Shown here piece by piece: positions 22,809 to 34,671 of a stretch of DNA of 64,000 nucleotides; the stretch's first letter is position 1; the number at the start of each line of letters is the position of its first letter. The position numbers and the translations under genes were made by a program. A model generated the notes under the pieces. The model did not search any database and was not told where the DNA came from. It was given only the letters and a program-made list of their open reading frames with translations. The stretch comes from Salvator merianae (Eukaryota; Chordata; Lepidosauria; Squamata; Teiidae), in NCBI GenBank assembly GCA_003586115.2, contig QVOM02000116.1:44711024-44775023 (forward strand), read 5' to 3'.

Positions 22809-23241
22809 GGGTGCAATCACACAGGGCTCATTTTGAGTGCTTATCTTCAATAGATCACCCATCTGCAGATGCATTTAAAAAAACCTTGCATCATACAGTT
22901 TTAAAAATTAGTGCCAAAAAACTTAACTTGAAAAGCCCCATATGATCGCACTTTTGCCTCTTCCTTCTGTGCTCACCACTGATTGGCTGCCACCCGCGTG
23001 GGATTGCATGCCCCTGATTGGTCGGCTGGCAGTAACATCCATTTCCAGGCTGCTATTGGTTATGGGAGCCTCCATAGCTTCGCACCCAATCTGTCTCAAA
23101 CAGTGAGTCACCCCACAGTTAGTATTTCCCATCTGTGGAAGGAGCAGATAATCAGAGGCTTGGAAATGTGGTAAGTGATATTGTCTCTTGAGTTTCAAAT
23201 TTGCCCTAGGTCCCCCTCTTTTACCATGTCTGATTGCAGCC
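22809..23241. mobile_element. Family D terminal-inverted-repeat element carrying CCAAT boxes
   Basis: Left end gggtgcaatcacacagg, right end ccatgtctgattgcagcc, inverted. It shares the gctcaccactgattggctg block with 12861-13311. It carries three ATTGG words (inverted CCAAT boxes) between 22980 and 23065. Non-coding. Confidence 0.65.
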
Positions 23242-23429
23242 GAATATTCAGGACCAATCCACAATATGGAGTTTCAAAGTAGAAGAATTTCTAAGATATT
23301 TGTAAACAGGGACATTTAGGAAACCCAGCAGCTACTTATAGGAACTATTGTACAGTGTTCTACTTAGTTCACTTAGAACTTTCCTTTCCTTGCTCCTTCA
23401 GGGTTGGCTCCTTCTATCTCCAAGTTCAG
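23242..23429. other. Intronic sequence, nothing recognised
   Basis: Short interval between a family D element and a CR1 3' end. Nothing recognised. Confidence 0.5.
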
Positions 23430-23800
23430 ACCCCTATCTTAAGATCTGCTAGTGAGGCCCTCTTAGCTGTGCCACCACCACAGAAGTTAAAGGGGTGAGG
23501 ATACATGAGCAAACTTTCTCTGTGGAACAGCCTCCCCTCTGAGGTGCATCAGGCACCTTCTTCATACATGTTTAGACACTTGGTGAAAACACACCTGTTT
23601 ACTCAAGCTTTTAACTGACTATCCTGTATCCTGAACACTGTAGATTTAACGTAAATTCTTGTAACTGCTATTTATGAGTGATTTTATTTAGCTTACTCCT
23701 GCTTTTAACCTCTTTATCTTGCTTTTATCCCTTGTAACCCACCCTAAGACTTTTGATAAAAGATGGGATATAAATATCAAAAAATAAATAATAAAATAAT
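23430..23800 (+). mobile_element. CR1-type LINE 3' end
   Basis: Degenerate coding end (tgtggaacagcctcccctct corresponds to the 'LWNSLP' region that precedes the CR1 stop), then aaaacacacctgtttactc. The 3' UTR ends tgggatataaatatc with an aaataaataataaaataat tail. 5'-truncated and broken. Confidence 0.8.
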
Positions 23801-25130
23801 ATTATGAATACTTACCATTTCTGCTGCTCCATCAGAACAAAAAGACCTTACAACTTTAAATGTGAATGTTATTAGAAGCTTCTGTTGCACTTCCAAGTTA
23901 ATACCTGCTTAGATATTAGAAGCAACTCCAGATGATTTTTTTTAGCCATTTTCTGTCTTCTCCCTGAATACACAGTATGCCTCCCAACAGTAGCCAGTCA
24001 CTTCTTTCCTTCCCTCCATAGTAGCTATGCAAAGGAGCAGAAGTCAATACCCGAGGAAGGAATCATTTTACCCCGCTAAGTTGCAGGATGGGAAATGTAT
24101 AGAAGCTCCACAAAATAAAATTGCAGTGCTCCCATGTTGTCATAGAAACATCAAACAGAAAAAGAAGATGGGGTGATTTGGAGGATATGTGTGCTAATGT
24201 GAAGACTGCACAGTAATTGTCATGGAAAGAAGCTGGCCCCAGTTTTTATAGAATAAAACCTACACATCTTTGCTTGGAAGGAAATTAAAGTAGAAGGATA
24301 TAGATACTGCTGTCATCAGGTACTGTGGAATACTAGCAAGGGATAAATGAATGCTGTTCCTCCAGCTCCTCTTTCCCTCAAAATGCCCCACAGACCCAAG
24401 TGCATAAATTTGCCTCCTTAAATTTTACATTCATAAAAAGGGAAGAAAAAAAGTGGAGAAATCTCGCTAAAATGTCTTTCAGATTTACTAGTAGGATTTG
24501 ATGCTACTGTTTTGAAATTGTCTTTTCTGCGGATAGAGAAAAGCCAGCAAAAGATGTAAATCTAAAAAAGAAAATCCCACAAAAATGTGCTTAGTTGCCT
24601 GAAGCATCTTTCTGATGCAGGCAGAAATGCAGCAGTAAGTCCAGCCGATCCTTTTCATATTTTTTTAAAAATACAAAGAGTAAGGCTGAGTTTCATAATT
24701 AGAAAAATGATGCCAAAGAGAGGGCTGTATTAAAATAAGTTGGGCTAGAGTAAGAACTTAGTGTGAAGATATTGCACTTGGCTATTCGGAGTAACCTGCA
24801 TAAATGAAAGAGATCTATTAAGTAAGCTTGCAATAACAGCGGGTCCACAAGATAAACACCAATGGCATCAAATTGATCAGCTTGGAAGAAAGAAAGCAAT
24901 GTAAGAGGAAGCCAAAACGAGATTTCTTGTCTGTCTTTGACAGAAATTGATCTGAGTAAATTAAACACTTGTTCTGCAGTGCTTGGAGTTATTGAGGAAA
25001 AACATAAGGTGTCACTGATATTGGAAGTCAGGTTTCTCCAGTTTCTTTATCAGTTTTGGAAGAAGTCACAGTCTGTGTATACAAGTGAAGCATGCAGGTC
25101 GGAGAGCAAAGCTCTGGGAGATGCAAAATT
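23801..25130. other. Intronic sequence, nothing recognised
   Basis: No gene or repeat recognised. The short open frame at 24699-24968 (minus) has no protein resemblance. Confidence 0.5.
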
Positions 25131-25491
25131 CAGGGCCTTTCCGCACTCTCCACCTTAGAACAGAATTTCTAAGGTGGAATAGATCTCGCAGTGCAGAGAC
25201 CACGCTGGCACCATGACACCACCATGACAGTGGGCGGGAAGCTTCTGGTTGCTGCCACGGCAACTGGCAACAGTGCATGATTGTGCAGCTGAAGCTGGTG
25301 TGAACGCACTGTACCAGGAGCAATCCAGCTGCTTCCAGGACAGCTGTGGAGCATGATTTTGTGCTCCACAGCAGGGTGTGATCAGGAGCAGCTGTAGTCT
25401 GCTCCTGATCACCAGAGTCTCTGCAAAGTGCAGACCCACTTGACTAGTGAGCGTCCCTGACACTCGCTACATTCAAGTGCAAACAGGCCCT
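25131..25491. mobile_element. Family A terminal-inverted-repeat element, near full length
   Basis: Left end cagggcctttccgcact, right end agtgcaaacaggccct. Inside: gcagtgcagagaccacgc, accaccatgacagtggg, gtgaacgcactgtaccagga, tgtgctccacagcag and actagtgagcgtccctga, all shared with copies at 26970, 52263 and 58340. Non-coding. Confidence 0.8.
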
Positions 25492-26727
25492 AAATCAGTG
25501 GAACAGATGGAAACAATACATGGGGGACAAGAGAGCAGGCCCATTTGATGAAAAGTGAGCTCCTGTTTCAAGGCAGCTCAGGATCACAAAGCACACAGAA
25601 CATTTATATTGTGCTGCTTGGAATACTCTGTGCAGCAAATCAGGTCTTCCAAGACCCTGATACTGCAGAAGGGCTCTGGGGCAGTCTCAGTTCCTGTGTC
25701 TCTTGACTGTGCCAATATCCACATGTGCCTTTTCATAGTGGCCAGATGCATTAGCCACCAACACCTTCCTCTGCAAGGGGCAACCTTGCCATAAACCGCT
25801 CTAAACTAGTTACAAGTTACACCTGCAAAGGAGTCAGTCTAGAGGGCATGTTGTTGCCCCCTTACCCCCATGCCAACTCTTTTCCGAGATGCACAGTCCA
25901 ACTTCCATTTTAACTTCCAGTCCCTTGCTGGCCTCACAAGAGTAGAATTTCACCTGTGCTAGCAGACTGCTGCACAGCACCTGAAAGGCAGCTCGACTCC
26001 ATCCACTCCTGTTTGAATGGAGCTTGTCTCTGCTATGCCTGTATCTGCCCTCCACCCTGAGACAATTATGAGACCATCCAATCCATAAACTGATGCCAGT
26101 CCAGAGGTGTCCTCCATTGCATTCTCCTGTGTCACAGAAATAATGCCCTAGAGATGTGTGCCCCATCTATAACCTGAGTAGCCATTCCTCCCAACAATCT
26201 CTGGGTCATGTTAGATCTCCTAAAGTTCTATACGACTGCATATTTCAGCCCATATCTAGCTAAGAGCACAGCAACTCTCGCACATCGTAGGTTCGGGGCA
26301 GCCATTGGGGCTTGGATCCATTCCTCAGATATTCTATGATAGATGTGGGTTACACTACCTTTGCCATACATTGCAGTGTGTTCCTCAACATTTGTGCTGA
26401 TTACGTTAAGTTTTTATCTGTGTTTCTTGGGCCTGGCAAATTGCTTGCTGGTTTACAGTTTCCTTTTCAGCTTTACGCTCTGTTTACATGAGAACCGTGT
26501 GGCTGCAAAAGCAGAATCAATAGGACAGAGGTCTACAGCAGCTGTATCACAAAGGTTACTGCACTCAGAAAATAGCTGATGAAGGCTGGATGTAATGAAC
26601 TGGAACATCCCGAAAGTAATTCCTAGCAGCACTAAAGACAATCATATAACTTCTCCTGACATCGGTAATTCTCAGTAGACTAAGAAAGTTCTCAGAAAAT
26701 TCTCAGAAAGCCTAAGTGTAGGTACAT
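25492..26727. other. Intronic sequence, nothing recognised
   Basis: No gene or repeat recognised. Short open frames at 25555-26166 and 26343-26641 have no resemblance to known proteins. Confidence 0.5.
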
Positions 26728-26793
26728 TCCCTCTCCCCTTCCCCTACCCTTCCCCTACCCCTACCCCTACCCCTACCCCTCCCTCTCCCTCCC
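26728..26793. repeat. C-rich (CCCCTA)n array
   Basis: Begins ttccctctccccttccccta and continues with at least five near-consecutive ccccta units, ending ccctctccctccc. The complementary strand is (TAGGGG)n and fits a G-quadruplex pattern. It is not the vertebrate telomere unit (CCCTAA). Confidence 0.9.
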
Positions 26794-26969
26794 TTCGTTA
26801 CTGAGCGCAATGTATCTGTTAAGAGTCGCCATGAGATGTGGTAAATAGCTCCCCAGCAAAAGATAATTTGAGAAGTGAAACTTGCATGGAGTCACAGAGA
26901 ATCATATCAAGTTTATTGCGGAAATACTTGCTGTGTGGTACATTGCTCACAAGGTCTGCATACATACAA

Positions 26970-27401
26970 GGCCTGTCAACACTTTATAGCTTTAGAATGG
27001 TAGAATTCTACCATTCTAAGCTGGGACAGACCCAGCAGTGTGGTGGCATCCACACTGCGAGGGCTGGGACAGACCCATACCAGGTTTCCAGCACTTGCAG
27101 TGTGGATACCAGCCTGACCACCATGACAGTGGCTGTGGAAACTGGGGACACACTGCGCAACTGCGCAGCCATGCCACACTGTGGCCTGCAGCATTCACAC
27201 CCGGAAGCAGGTGCAAACGCTGCTGACTGGGACCATTCCAGTTGCTCCTGGTCAAGCTGTGGACAGTGATTTAGCTGGCCACAGCTAGTAGCATTTGGGA
27301 GTGTCTGTAGACACTCCTGGACACTGGAGCTGCTGCAAAGTGCAGACACACTGTGCTAGTGAGTGTACAGATACTCACTAGCATATCAGTATGAACAGGC
27401 C
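26970..27401. mobile_element. Family A terminal-inverted-repeat element with a 28-bp perfect palindrome
   Basis: Left end ggcctgtcaacactt, right end agtatgaacaggcc. 26992-27019 is a perfect palindrome centred on GAATTC. The interior holds the family blocks accaccatgacagtggc, cacccggaagcaggtgcaaa and actagtgagtgtacag-like words. Part of the left quarter is duplicated (gggacagaccca twice, at 27023 and 27068). Confidence 0.8.
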
Positions 27402-27585
27402 TACAGTTTGAAGATGTTGCCTACTTTAGGATCTTGGATTGAAAATGGGTTATGATTTTTTTAAAAAAAATCAAACTGTGGCTGTGGGAATGCAAGGACC
27501 ACTGAGATCTGCTTGGAGTAAATTTTGGCAGACCTTCTGTGCATGCAATGAAGTATATATGTTCTGACACCTCTTTAGATAGAAA

Positions 27586-27703
27586 CCTTTTCCACACTAG
27601 ACCATCCCAAACTGGACACTGGGGCCTGCCATATGCACTAGCATATGGACAGCAGGCCCCGATTCCAGGATATATCCCAGAATGAGGCCTAGTGTGGAAA
27701 GGG
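27586..27703. mobile_element. Short foldback element with nested hairpin (family G)
   Basis: Outer arms ccttttccacactag and ctagtgtggaaaggg. Between them lies a second hairpin: ggggcctgccatatg at 27621-27635 faces catatggacagcaggcccc at 27642-27660. About 118 bp. Similar outer words occur near 59881 and 62631. Confidence 0.7.
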
Positions 27704-27929
27704 CTAGAGGTCCCACCCAAGTAGCTTGATAGAGTATACCAGTGTTGTTTACCCTGAGTCCCTATCCTACCCTTTAAAAAGAAAATATAATTCTGACTGA
27801 TTCACCAAGGACCACTAGCGACTGGGCTTAGCTTCCTTTTAAATTTCCCCAGTGTTCCAAAAAGGCACTGTGCTAAGAACTGGGAGCTGGTTTCAAATGA
27901 CATTGGCAGACCCAGTTCTATAGAGAACA

Positions 27930-28100
27930 TCAGGCTGAGCCAAACTAGGTAATCTTGCACGTTTCATATTTGGGTCAGCCATTGCTTTTCAGCCTAATTT
28001 ACCCTGCAGGGTTGTTTTGGGACAGAAGGGGCAAATGAAATGTGCGCTGCCTTTAACTATTTAGAAGAATGGCAGGGTAGAAAATCAGAAACAAATGCAA
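27930..28100 (+). mobile_element. tRNA-derived SINE, 3' part
   Basis: Contains cagcctaatttaccctgcag, ggttgttttgggacag and gaagaatggcagggtagaaa. These match the 3' half of the squamate tRNA SINE seen more completely at 43031-43253 (cagcctatctcacaagttgc, ggaaggaaggtaggattta). The promoter half is missing. Confidence 0.65.
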
Positions 28101-29214
28101 GCAAAATAGACTCCTTGGAGGTGCGGAAAACACAATGCAAATGAATACAAAGAAAGTAAGGTAAAATAATAATTTGAGACTGGTAAGTGATATTTAAATT
28201 GGAAGCACTAACTGCCAATCATGTGTAATTTCTGCCTCTTTTAATAATATTCCTATTAGTTCCAAAATATCAGGTAGCAACATTGTACTCTCGGCAGGGA
28301 AACGTGCAATAACAGAGACACAAATCACAGCATTCAAAGCATTTAGTGGCGTGTTGGGATCTGCTGAAACATGCAGTCTGGTATTCTTCCCCTCAGACTG
28401 TATTTTGCTTAGATGTAGTTTATTGCGTACTTTAAGCAGGAGAATGGAATGATCTATCTTTTTTTTTTTTTCCCCAGCCAAGCCTCTTGTGTCTGATTCC
28501 ATTCCTCTTTGAAAGAAATGTTTTTTATCATCTATCTTTTACTTTGTATCACGGCATTATCCTCTCCCGTTAGAGGCTGAAAATGAATGGACTTAAAGCG
28601 TACAAGAGACTGACAGCAAATCATCACTTAGATGCTCCCTTCAGAATATCAAAGATACCCTAGATGGAATAGTGACTAAATAACTCATTGTAAGAACCTC
28701 TCTTTTCTGGAGACAGTTATTAAATTGGAAACATTACAGGAATGGAATGTATGGCTCATAGTCACCTTCGTGGTCATTCTTCTTTGGCTGAGGATCTGCC
28801 TTCCTGTAACTCTGCAAGAAACAGCATTGGAATGGGATGAAGGCCAGGTTTTGACAGAGGATGTGATCCGCTAGGGATATTTCCTGGACAAAACGGAGAG
28901 CATTACTGGGCCCTCTCCAGCTTAATTTGTCATACAAACATGAAGGGAAAAATTGGCTCAATGAGGAGGAACAGAGATGGCAGCTCCTTAGAGATACCAG
29001 TCTTCTCCTTTGGCCAATGGCCAACTCAACAAGGCTTGATATGAACAGTCATATTGTCACATTCAGAGTACGAGCTCAGGCTAGCATATAGCTTTCTTAC
29101 CTCTGTCAGTCTTAATCAAGGGCAGAATCTGGCTACAGATTTTCAGTGAGGGAAAGGAATCTGTACCCTTAGAGATATTGAAGGACTTCAGTTTCCAGAA
29201 AGCAGGAGCTGGTC
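28101..29214. other. Intronic sequence, nothing recognised
   Basis: No gene or repeat recognised. The short minus-strand open frames at 28194-28502 and 28734-29024 have no recognised domain. Confidence 0.5.
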
Positions 29215-29340
29215 CACAAAAATGATGGGCATGGTAGTTCAGGAACGCCCAACTGTGGAGATCAACTGGACTACAAGTCCCATCAGAGCTTGGCAAGACA
29301 TTATGGGAGGTATAGTTTAGCAACATCTGGAGACCACAGT
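29215..29340. mobile_element. Family F foldback element
   Basis: Contains ggactacaagtcccatcaga facing cattatgggaggtatagttt, with flanking cagcaacatctgg-like ends. Degenerate inverted halves of the same palindromic repeat as 44946-45050. Confidence 0.6.
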
Positions 29341-30050
29341 TGGACCATGCTGTGGGACTTCAACAAAATCTTGAGGAACCACAGATTAGCCCCTTTTAAT
29401 TTAAATAATAGTTTTCTTTTAAAAAAAAAAAATGAGGCATGAGGAGGCAGATTCTCCATACAGAGGCTTATCTCGCTTCAGCAGTGCTAGCAGGTCAGTG
29501 AAGGGGCATAGATCTAGGTGCCTTAATGGATCTTCAGTTTGCCAGCACCCTTTTCTTCTAGTCCCTTATGCACCTGATGGATACAATTCAAAAGATATAA
29601 TGTTGGATTGCTGTACTGCCTTTGGCAGAGAGTGTACAGCCTGCAGCTGCAGAGAAAGTGAGCACTTTGTAACCAAAAACATAGCACAAAAATGTTAAGA
29701 ATGGGCAGCCCAATGCCAGCACTTCCCCTGCTTATGAACTGGTGCCATCCTATTCTCATGCCAGAGATGGCTCAGTGGCACTTGTTTCTCTATCCCTCAC
29801 TCAAGTGATGTTTGCTTCCCCCATAACTGCCTATGCTCAGGAGTTCATAGTGGAACTGGACAGCTTAGGTAGGTCCTGAGGGGTCATAACTTACTGCCCT
29901 ATGGATGTTGACCACCAATTGACCACAAAAGGCTGTGGCAACCCTCTCACGAACTGTTAAGAAGATCACTACCGAGTAATAGTCAGCACCCACAGGCACA
30001 ACAGGAAGTACCCCAACCACCAAGAGTGGATTAATTGGGCTTGTTTTGGG
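29341..30050. other. Intronic sequence, nothing recognised
   Basis: Includes an A run near 29420-29430. No gene or repeat identified. Confidence 0.5.
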
Positions 30051-30258
30051 CAGCAGCGGCTGGTGGCTTTAAGCCCGGGTGTTTGGGCCCCATGCAAAGC
30101 ATGCCATGGCTGTTCATGGGGCCTCTGGGTCTCCGTACTGCCTCAGCAGGTCACCTAGCAACCAGCTGAGGCAGTATGGAGGCCCAGAAACCATGCGAAC
30201 AGCCACGGCATGCTTCGCATGGGGCCTGAACACCTGGGCTTAAAGCCACCAGCCACTG
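30051..30258. mobile_element. Long-hairpin foldback transposon (family E), copy 1
   Basis: Two arms of about 94 bp (30054-30147 and 30165-30258) are near-perfect inverted copies around a 17-bp loop. The left arm opens cagcggctggtggctttaag and the right arm closes cttaaagccaccagccactg. There is no coding sequence. A related element lies at 46055-46238. Possible degenerate 8-bp flanking duplication (gttttggg and gtttttga) if the element starts at 30051. Confidence 0.85.
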
Positions 30259-30439
30259 GTTTTTGAGTCAAAGTGAGATTTGCCACCCCCTGTGATCTTC
30301 AAACAAGCTCCACCAAACCTACAGACTGTGCCTCCAGGCCACTCCATGCTGCAGGCCACTACCAAATCTGTGAGTTCTGTCACCAGAAGCTGGCAGCACC
30401 TTTATGTTTTACCTGTAGATGTTTAGAACAGAAAATATT

Positions 30440-30680
30440 TCAGATTTAGGCATTTATATCCTACCTTTCTTCCAAAGAACTTCCAAAGTGGCAACCATTA
30501 TTCTCCTCCCCTCTATTTAACCTATCCTCAACAAGCAACCCTGTGAATTAAATCAGCTCTGAGGTTAAGCTACTCACCCTGCATTGCTCAATGAGATTCC
30601 GTGGCCGAATGGTGATTTGAACGCTAATGTCCTAGATCTTTTCTTTTGGCGCTCTATCCAACCTCACACTGGCCCTGTAG
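30440..30680 (-). mobile_element. tRNA-derived SINE
   Basis: Read on the minus strand, it has a tRNA-like head whose B box appears here in reverse as gatttgaacgctaatgt, next to tccgtggccgaatggt. The body is recognised in reverse as attctcctcccctctattta, then aacaagcaaccctgtgaatt, and the LINE-like end as catttatatcctacctttc. Same family as 43031-43253. Mutated. Confidence 0.7.
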
Positions 30681-31778
30681 AAGTCACTCAAGATACAAAA
30701 AAATCAGAATCTCATTCTCAATCTGCTATAAATGCACAGATCACAACACACTTGTGTTCATGCCATATATGATGGCACCAGTTTATGCAACCAACATTTT
30801 GTTGCAATCAGGTGTAATTTCCATCTGCAACCCTTCCCCTGCATGGCAGCAGCCACAAAGTCCAGATAGTACATCATCTCCCTTCTTTTTATCCGCTTCC
30901 TTATTTATATAAGGTATCTAAAAGCCATTATAGTGTATTTCATAACCAGAAGAAAAATTGTGATGTGCTATAAAGGATGCACATCTCTATGGTAGACTCA
31001 AAAGCACCTGGCTGTAAAAATATTTTCATTTTTAAGATGCAAATCATTTTTTTAATGAATCCTGGCTGAAGCTGGAAATTAAAAGCTCTAAAGTAAAGTT
31101 CATATATACTGTAAAATCCTTGGCATTAATTGCTCCTGAACATTTCTGTGTACTCAAAAATCCTGACATAAAAGTTCTAATTTCTATGCAAAATAGATAG
31201 GATGATTGAGTTATAATTAAAATGGTAATTATACCCTTAATGCTCCATATTTGACTTTTCACAGAGAAAAAAAATACGCTTCAAGAGAAGCTATTTAAAG
31301 ATTTCAGCAGGAGAAAAAAATCTGGAAATGTGTTGGAAATATTCTAAATCTTTTACAATCCTGTTCCAGATTCTTCTACACTGTTATGTGCCATCTAAGA
31401 TTATTTTTCCTTCCAACCAAAAAAAAGAGCTGCAAAAATTAAATGAAAATAGTATTCCCATGGATTATCACTGCCAACTTTTTACCTGGCTGCGCTCCTG
31501 TGCTGAAGCATAGTTATTACATAGCCTTTTAGAACAGACAGAAATCTGGTGAAATTATCCAGGATTGCTCCTAAATCCAGCATTTTCTCCAGAGTCCCAA
31601 CAGTCCTTAGGAAAGAACATCACATTTATTGAATTTCAGACATTTCTAAGCAGGACTGCCTTGGGAAGTTGCACCTAGTGAAAAAAATGTGGCAGCTACC
31701 ATTGGGCTTCTTCAGATCACATCACTGCAATCCAAAAATAATTGCATTGTCTATGCGTCTGCTACTGAGGCAAATTAA
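30681..31778. other. Intronic sequence, AT-rich, nothing recognised
   Basis: No gene or repeat recognised. Confidence 0.5.
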
Positions 31779-32194
31779 AGGTACCTCCAGACATGGTTTA
31801 AAAACCATGATTTTCCTGGCGCTATATCGGGATTGCCACACATACCTGTGGCAATCCCAGATAATTCTGGAATAGGGCACTGAAAAAGCACAAGAAAGGC
31901 ATGATGGAAAATCCAGTTCTGGCTTAGGATTTCCAGTCATGCCAGACTGCTTACCTTGTTTGTCATTTCCTCCTAGAACTGCTGCTCTTGCAAAAGTACC
32001 TGGATGTAGGAAGCATGTGGGGGGGAAAAAGGGAAGTGGGCAGGCACTTCTTACATCTGAGTAATTTTGCAAGGGCAGCAAACCTGCAAGAAAACGGCAG
32101 ACAAAATAAGAGCCAAAGTTTGCAGCAGTAGCAAGAGACAATTGTGGGATCTTAACAAGATCCCACAATTTCCTCTCATTGTCTGAAGGTACCC
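31779..32194. mobile_element. Family C-related terminal-inverted-repeat element
   Basis: Left end ggtacctccagacatgg, right end cattgtctgaaggtaccc, inverted. Near the left end is the family hairpin gggattgccacacatacctg, then tggcaatccc. A second hairpin near the right end pairs ttgtgggatctt with aagatcccacaa (32142-32168). The 184-codon open frame on the minus strand shows no known domain and is probably fortuitous. Confidence 0.65.
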
Positions 32195-34671
32195 TCAGAG
32201 CATTCATACAGTCAGCCCTAGTATAACATGGCCTTGTCCTTAGATAGTTAGTAAAATGCAACTGCCCTCCTTTCATGTGATCCCAGAAACTTGCAGAATG
32301 TGCTCACCTGTTCAACAGTTGCTTCAGTAGTTCCCATATCTGTTGGTTTTCAATAGATGTCAATTATCCACATAACCCAATTGTGTACTACATGGTAGTC
32401 AAGCACTCCAAGAGCTCAGATGAAGCTTGGACCATTTTACATTATGAGCATCCCACACTGTTTGGGAAGAGAGGTAAAAAAAAAAAATCAATACCAAGAA
32501 AAGAAACATGAATGACCAGATGGTTGAAGTGACTTTCCCATCCCATGATGTAACTTGTGGGGAAATAATTCACAACATTGTAGAAGACCTGACTGTAATA
32601 GTCCACAAAGCCTTGTGATCAGTGTGATGAGTTGCTGTTGCAACTTCCCCTAGAAGTAGAGGAAGACTGTCTGATTAAGGAGCAATGATATGTCAGCAAG
32701 TATGAGGAGGATCTGAGGCAGTGTTCATGTGATTGATAAAGGGTGACATTTGGTCATCCAGGCTGAGGTAAGTAGCTATACATTCTCATGCCAGGGACAG
32801 CCTTCTCCTGGCTTAAATGACACAATGGGTAGCCTATAGTGAAAGCAGGGCTTCCCACGCTGAGACCATGCCTTTCCAGTGGAGTTGGAATCAAGGTGAG
32901 GTGTGGACCATCACGTTGACTCAAAAGCCAAAATTCTGACCTCACATCTGGTTACCTGCTAGCCAGCTGGGGATTTAGGCTTCTGCACGCAAAGTTCTGC
33001 CCATGGAAAGGTTCTCCCAGGCCTGGAGGCCCTCTTTGGGACCTCATCCATGTGGACATGCCCCTGCTGTCTCCACCATAGCAGCATCTCACTACCACAC
33101 ACTGGCCTCCCAAACAAGGACTCCCGAAGTCAGGACAGGTGCATTGTGCAGTCTGCTATTATGCTTCTTAAGTTTTGAATTTCCATTACACCTATTCTTA
33201 TATTTTGTGAAAATAATAAAGACTCCATGAAGATGTTCAATTTGACAAACAGTATTTTAAATATACATAGGAATAAGTGTAACAGTTTTTAAAAAATAAC
33301 AGAGGCAAAAATAGCATCGTATATGCTTTCCCAAGAGTAAGTAATACACAGTATGTGGAGAGTCTTGTTTTCCATGCCTGTGTGCAGAAAATAAATATTT
33401 GAAATCTTAACAGAAAAGAAAAAGAAAGAAGGTTACCAGCTTGCAAGCGACAGATTCGCCCATTCATTTTATTTTTGTTAGCTGATTGTAATTATCGGCC
33501 TATTTTAATATTTGGAGACAAGGATATTTAATTATCTGGGGTGTTTTGAATTGTGTATTGACATATTTTAAATGTTTTAATATTTTTATAAGTTGCCCTA
33601 AGGCTGTCTGGTGGGAGGCATCTAAATTGTTTGTCTAGTTTCCTGCTGCTGAGGAGACTTCACAAGCAAAGATTCTCCTACTTGTTTTCTGTGTCTTTGT
33701 TCATCTTCATTGCTCACCTTCTGCATTGTAAGCCTGGAGTGCTTTAGGCTGCTTTTGTTGACACCATTAAAATCAGAGGTTGTGGCCATTTCCACAGCTA
33801 CCTCCCTTGAAGTGGTTTAAATAGTCTGTTCCAGTCTGTCTCTGTCCAAGACCATCAGGTGCCGTCCCTAGTGTGAGGGCTGGGATGCCACTGACCCAGT
33901 CCAATACTGGAAGCAATGTGGCTATACCTTCCCTGTTCCTCTTTAGGTGAAATATACTTCCGCTACAAGCACCACCCACCCTTCCCTGTGATTGGCCCAT
34001 GTCTCCATCACTCCAATGTCGCATCCATTGTGTGGGGACAGGGCTGGACTACCTTCATGTCAGGGTTTCAAAGATGACCTTTGAAGCTTGTATAAGGATC
34101 AGTGAAAAACACTGCAAGCCCATTTTCAAAGTTCATGCAAGCTTCAAAGATGGGTCCACAGCATTCTTCTTGTTCTGAACAAGGTGTGGAAGTGCTGATG
34201 CCTGGCCTGGAACAAACAGCATTAGTACACTTGGAGAACTTTTTGGATGTGTCCACTGCTAAACCAAGATAGGAAGCCCTTAGGACAGATCTGGACCAGA
34301 ATGGTGCTAACCCCGTGTGGAAAAATACTAGCAAGCAGCTTATTCAGACAAGCATGGAAAGGCCCTATATCTATGCCTTATTGTGCCACCAGCGTGTACA
34401 TGACTCCAAGAACACAGCATTATACTCCAGCAATGCTCACTGTGTCTGTGCAGAAAGCTGTCAAGATCTGTCATACTGGAGCCATACCAGCATCCTGGAA
34501 AGGTGCAGATCCAGCCAGAATTTGAGAAAATTCATCTTTTGAACCACAACTCTCATGTGCTTCTTCTCTCAAAACAATCTCCTTCCACATAATGTCAAAC
34601 AGCTTTGTAAGTTTTGGAGATACCAGAATAGAGGCATCATTCCTTGCACAGTTTTACTTCTGATAGGATCA
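32195..34671. other. Intronic sequence with a possible LINE tail
   Basis: 33480-33625 looks like an old LINE 3' end (ttgaattgtgtattgacata, ataagttgccctaaggctg). No other feature recognised. Confidence 0.45.

Noticed and set aside
26728..26793. Interstitial telomeric repeat
   Set aside because: The unit is CCCCTA and not CCCTAA, and the array is short and mixed with CCCT and CTCC words.
31722..32276. 184-codon open frame on the minus strand
   Set aside because: It lies almost wholly in a terminal-inverted-repeat element, has no recognisable domain and no splice context.
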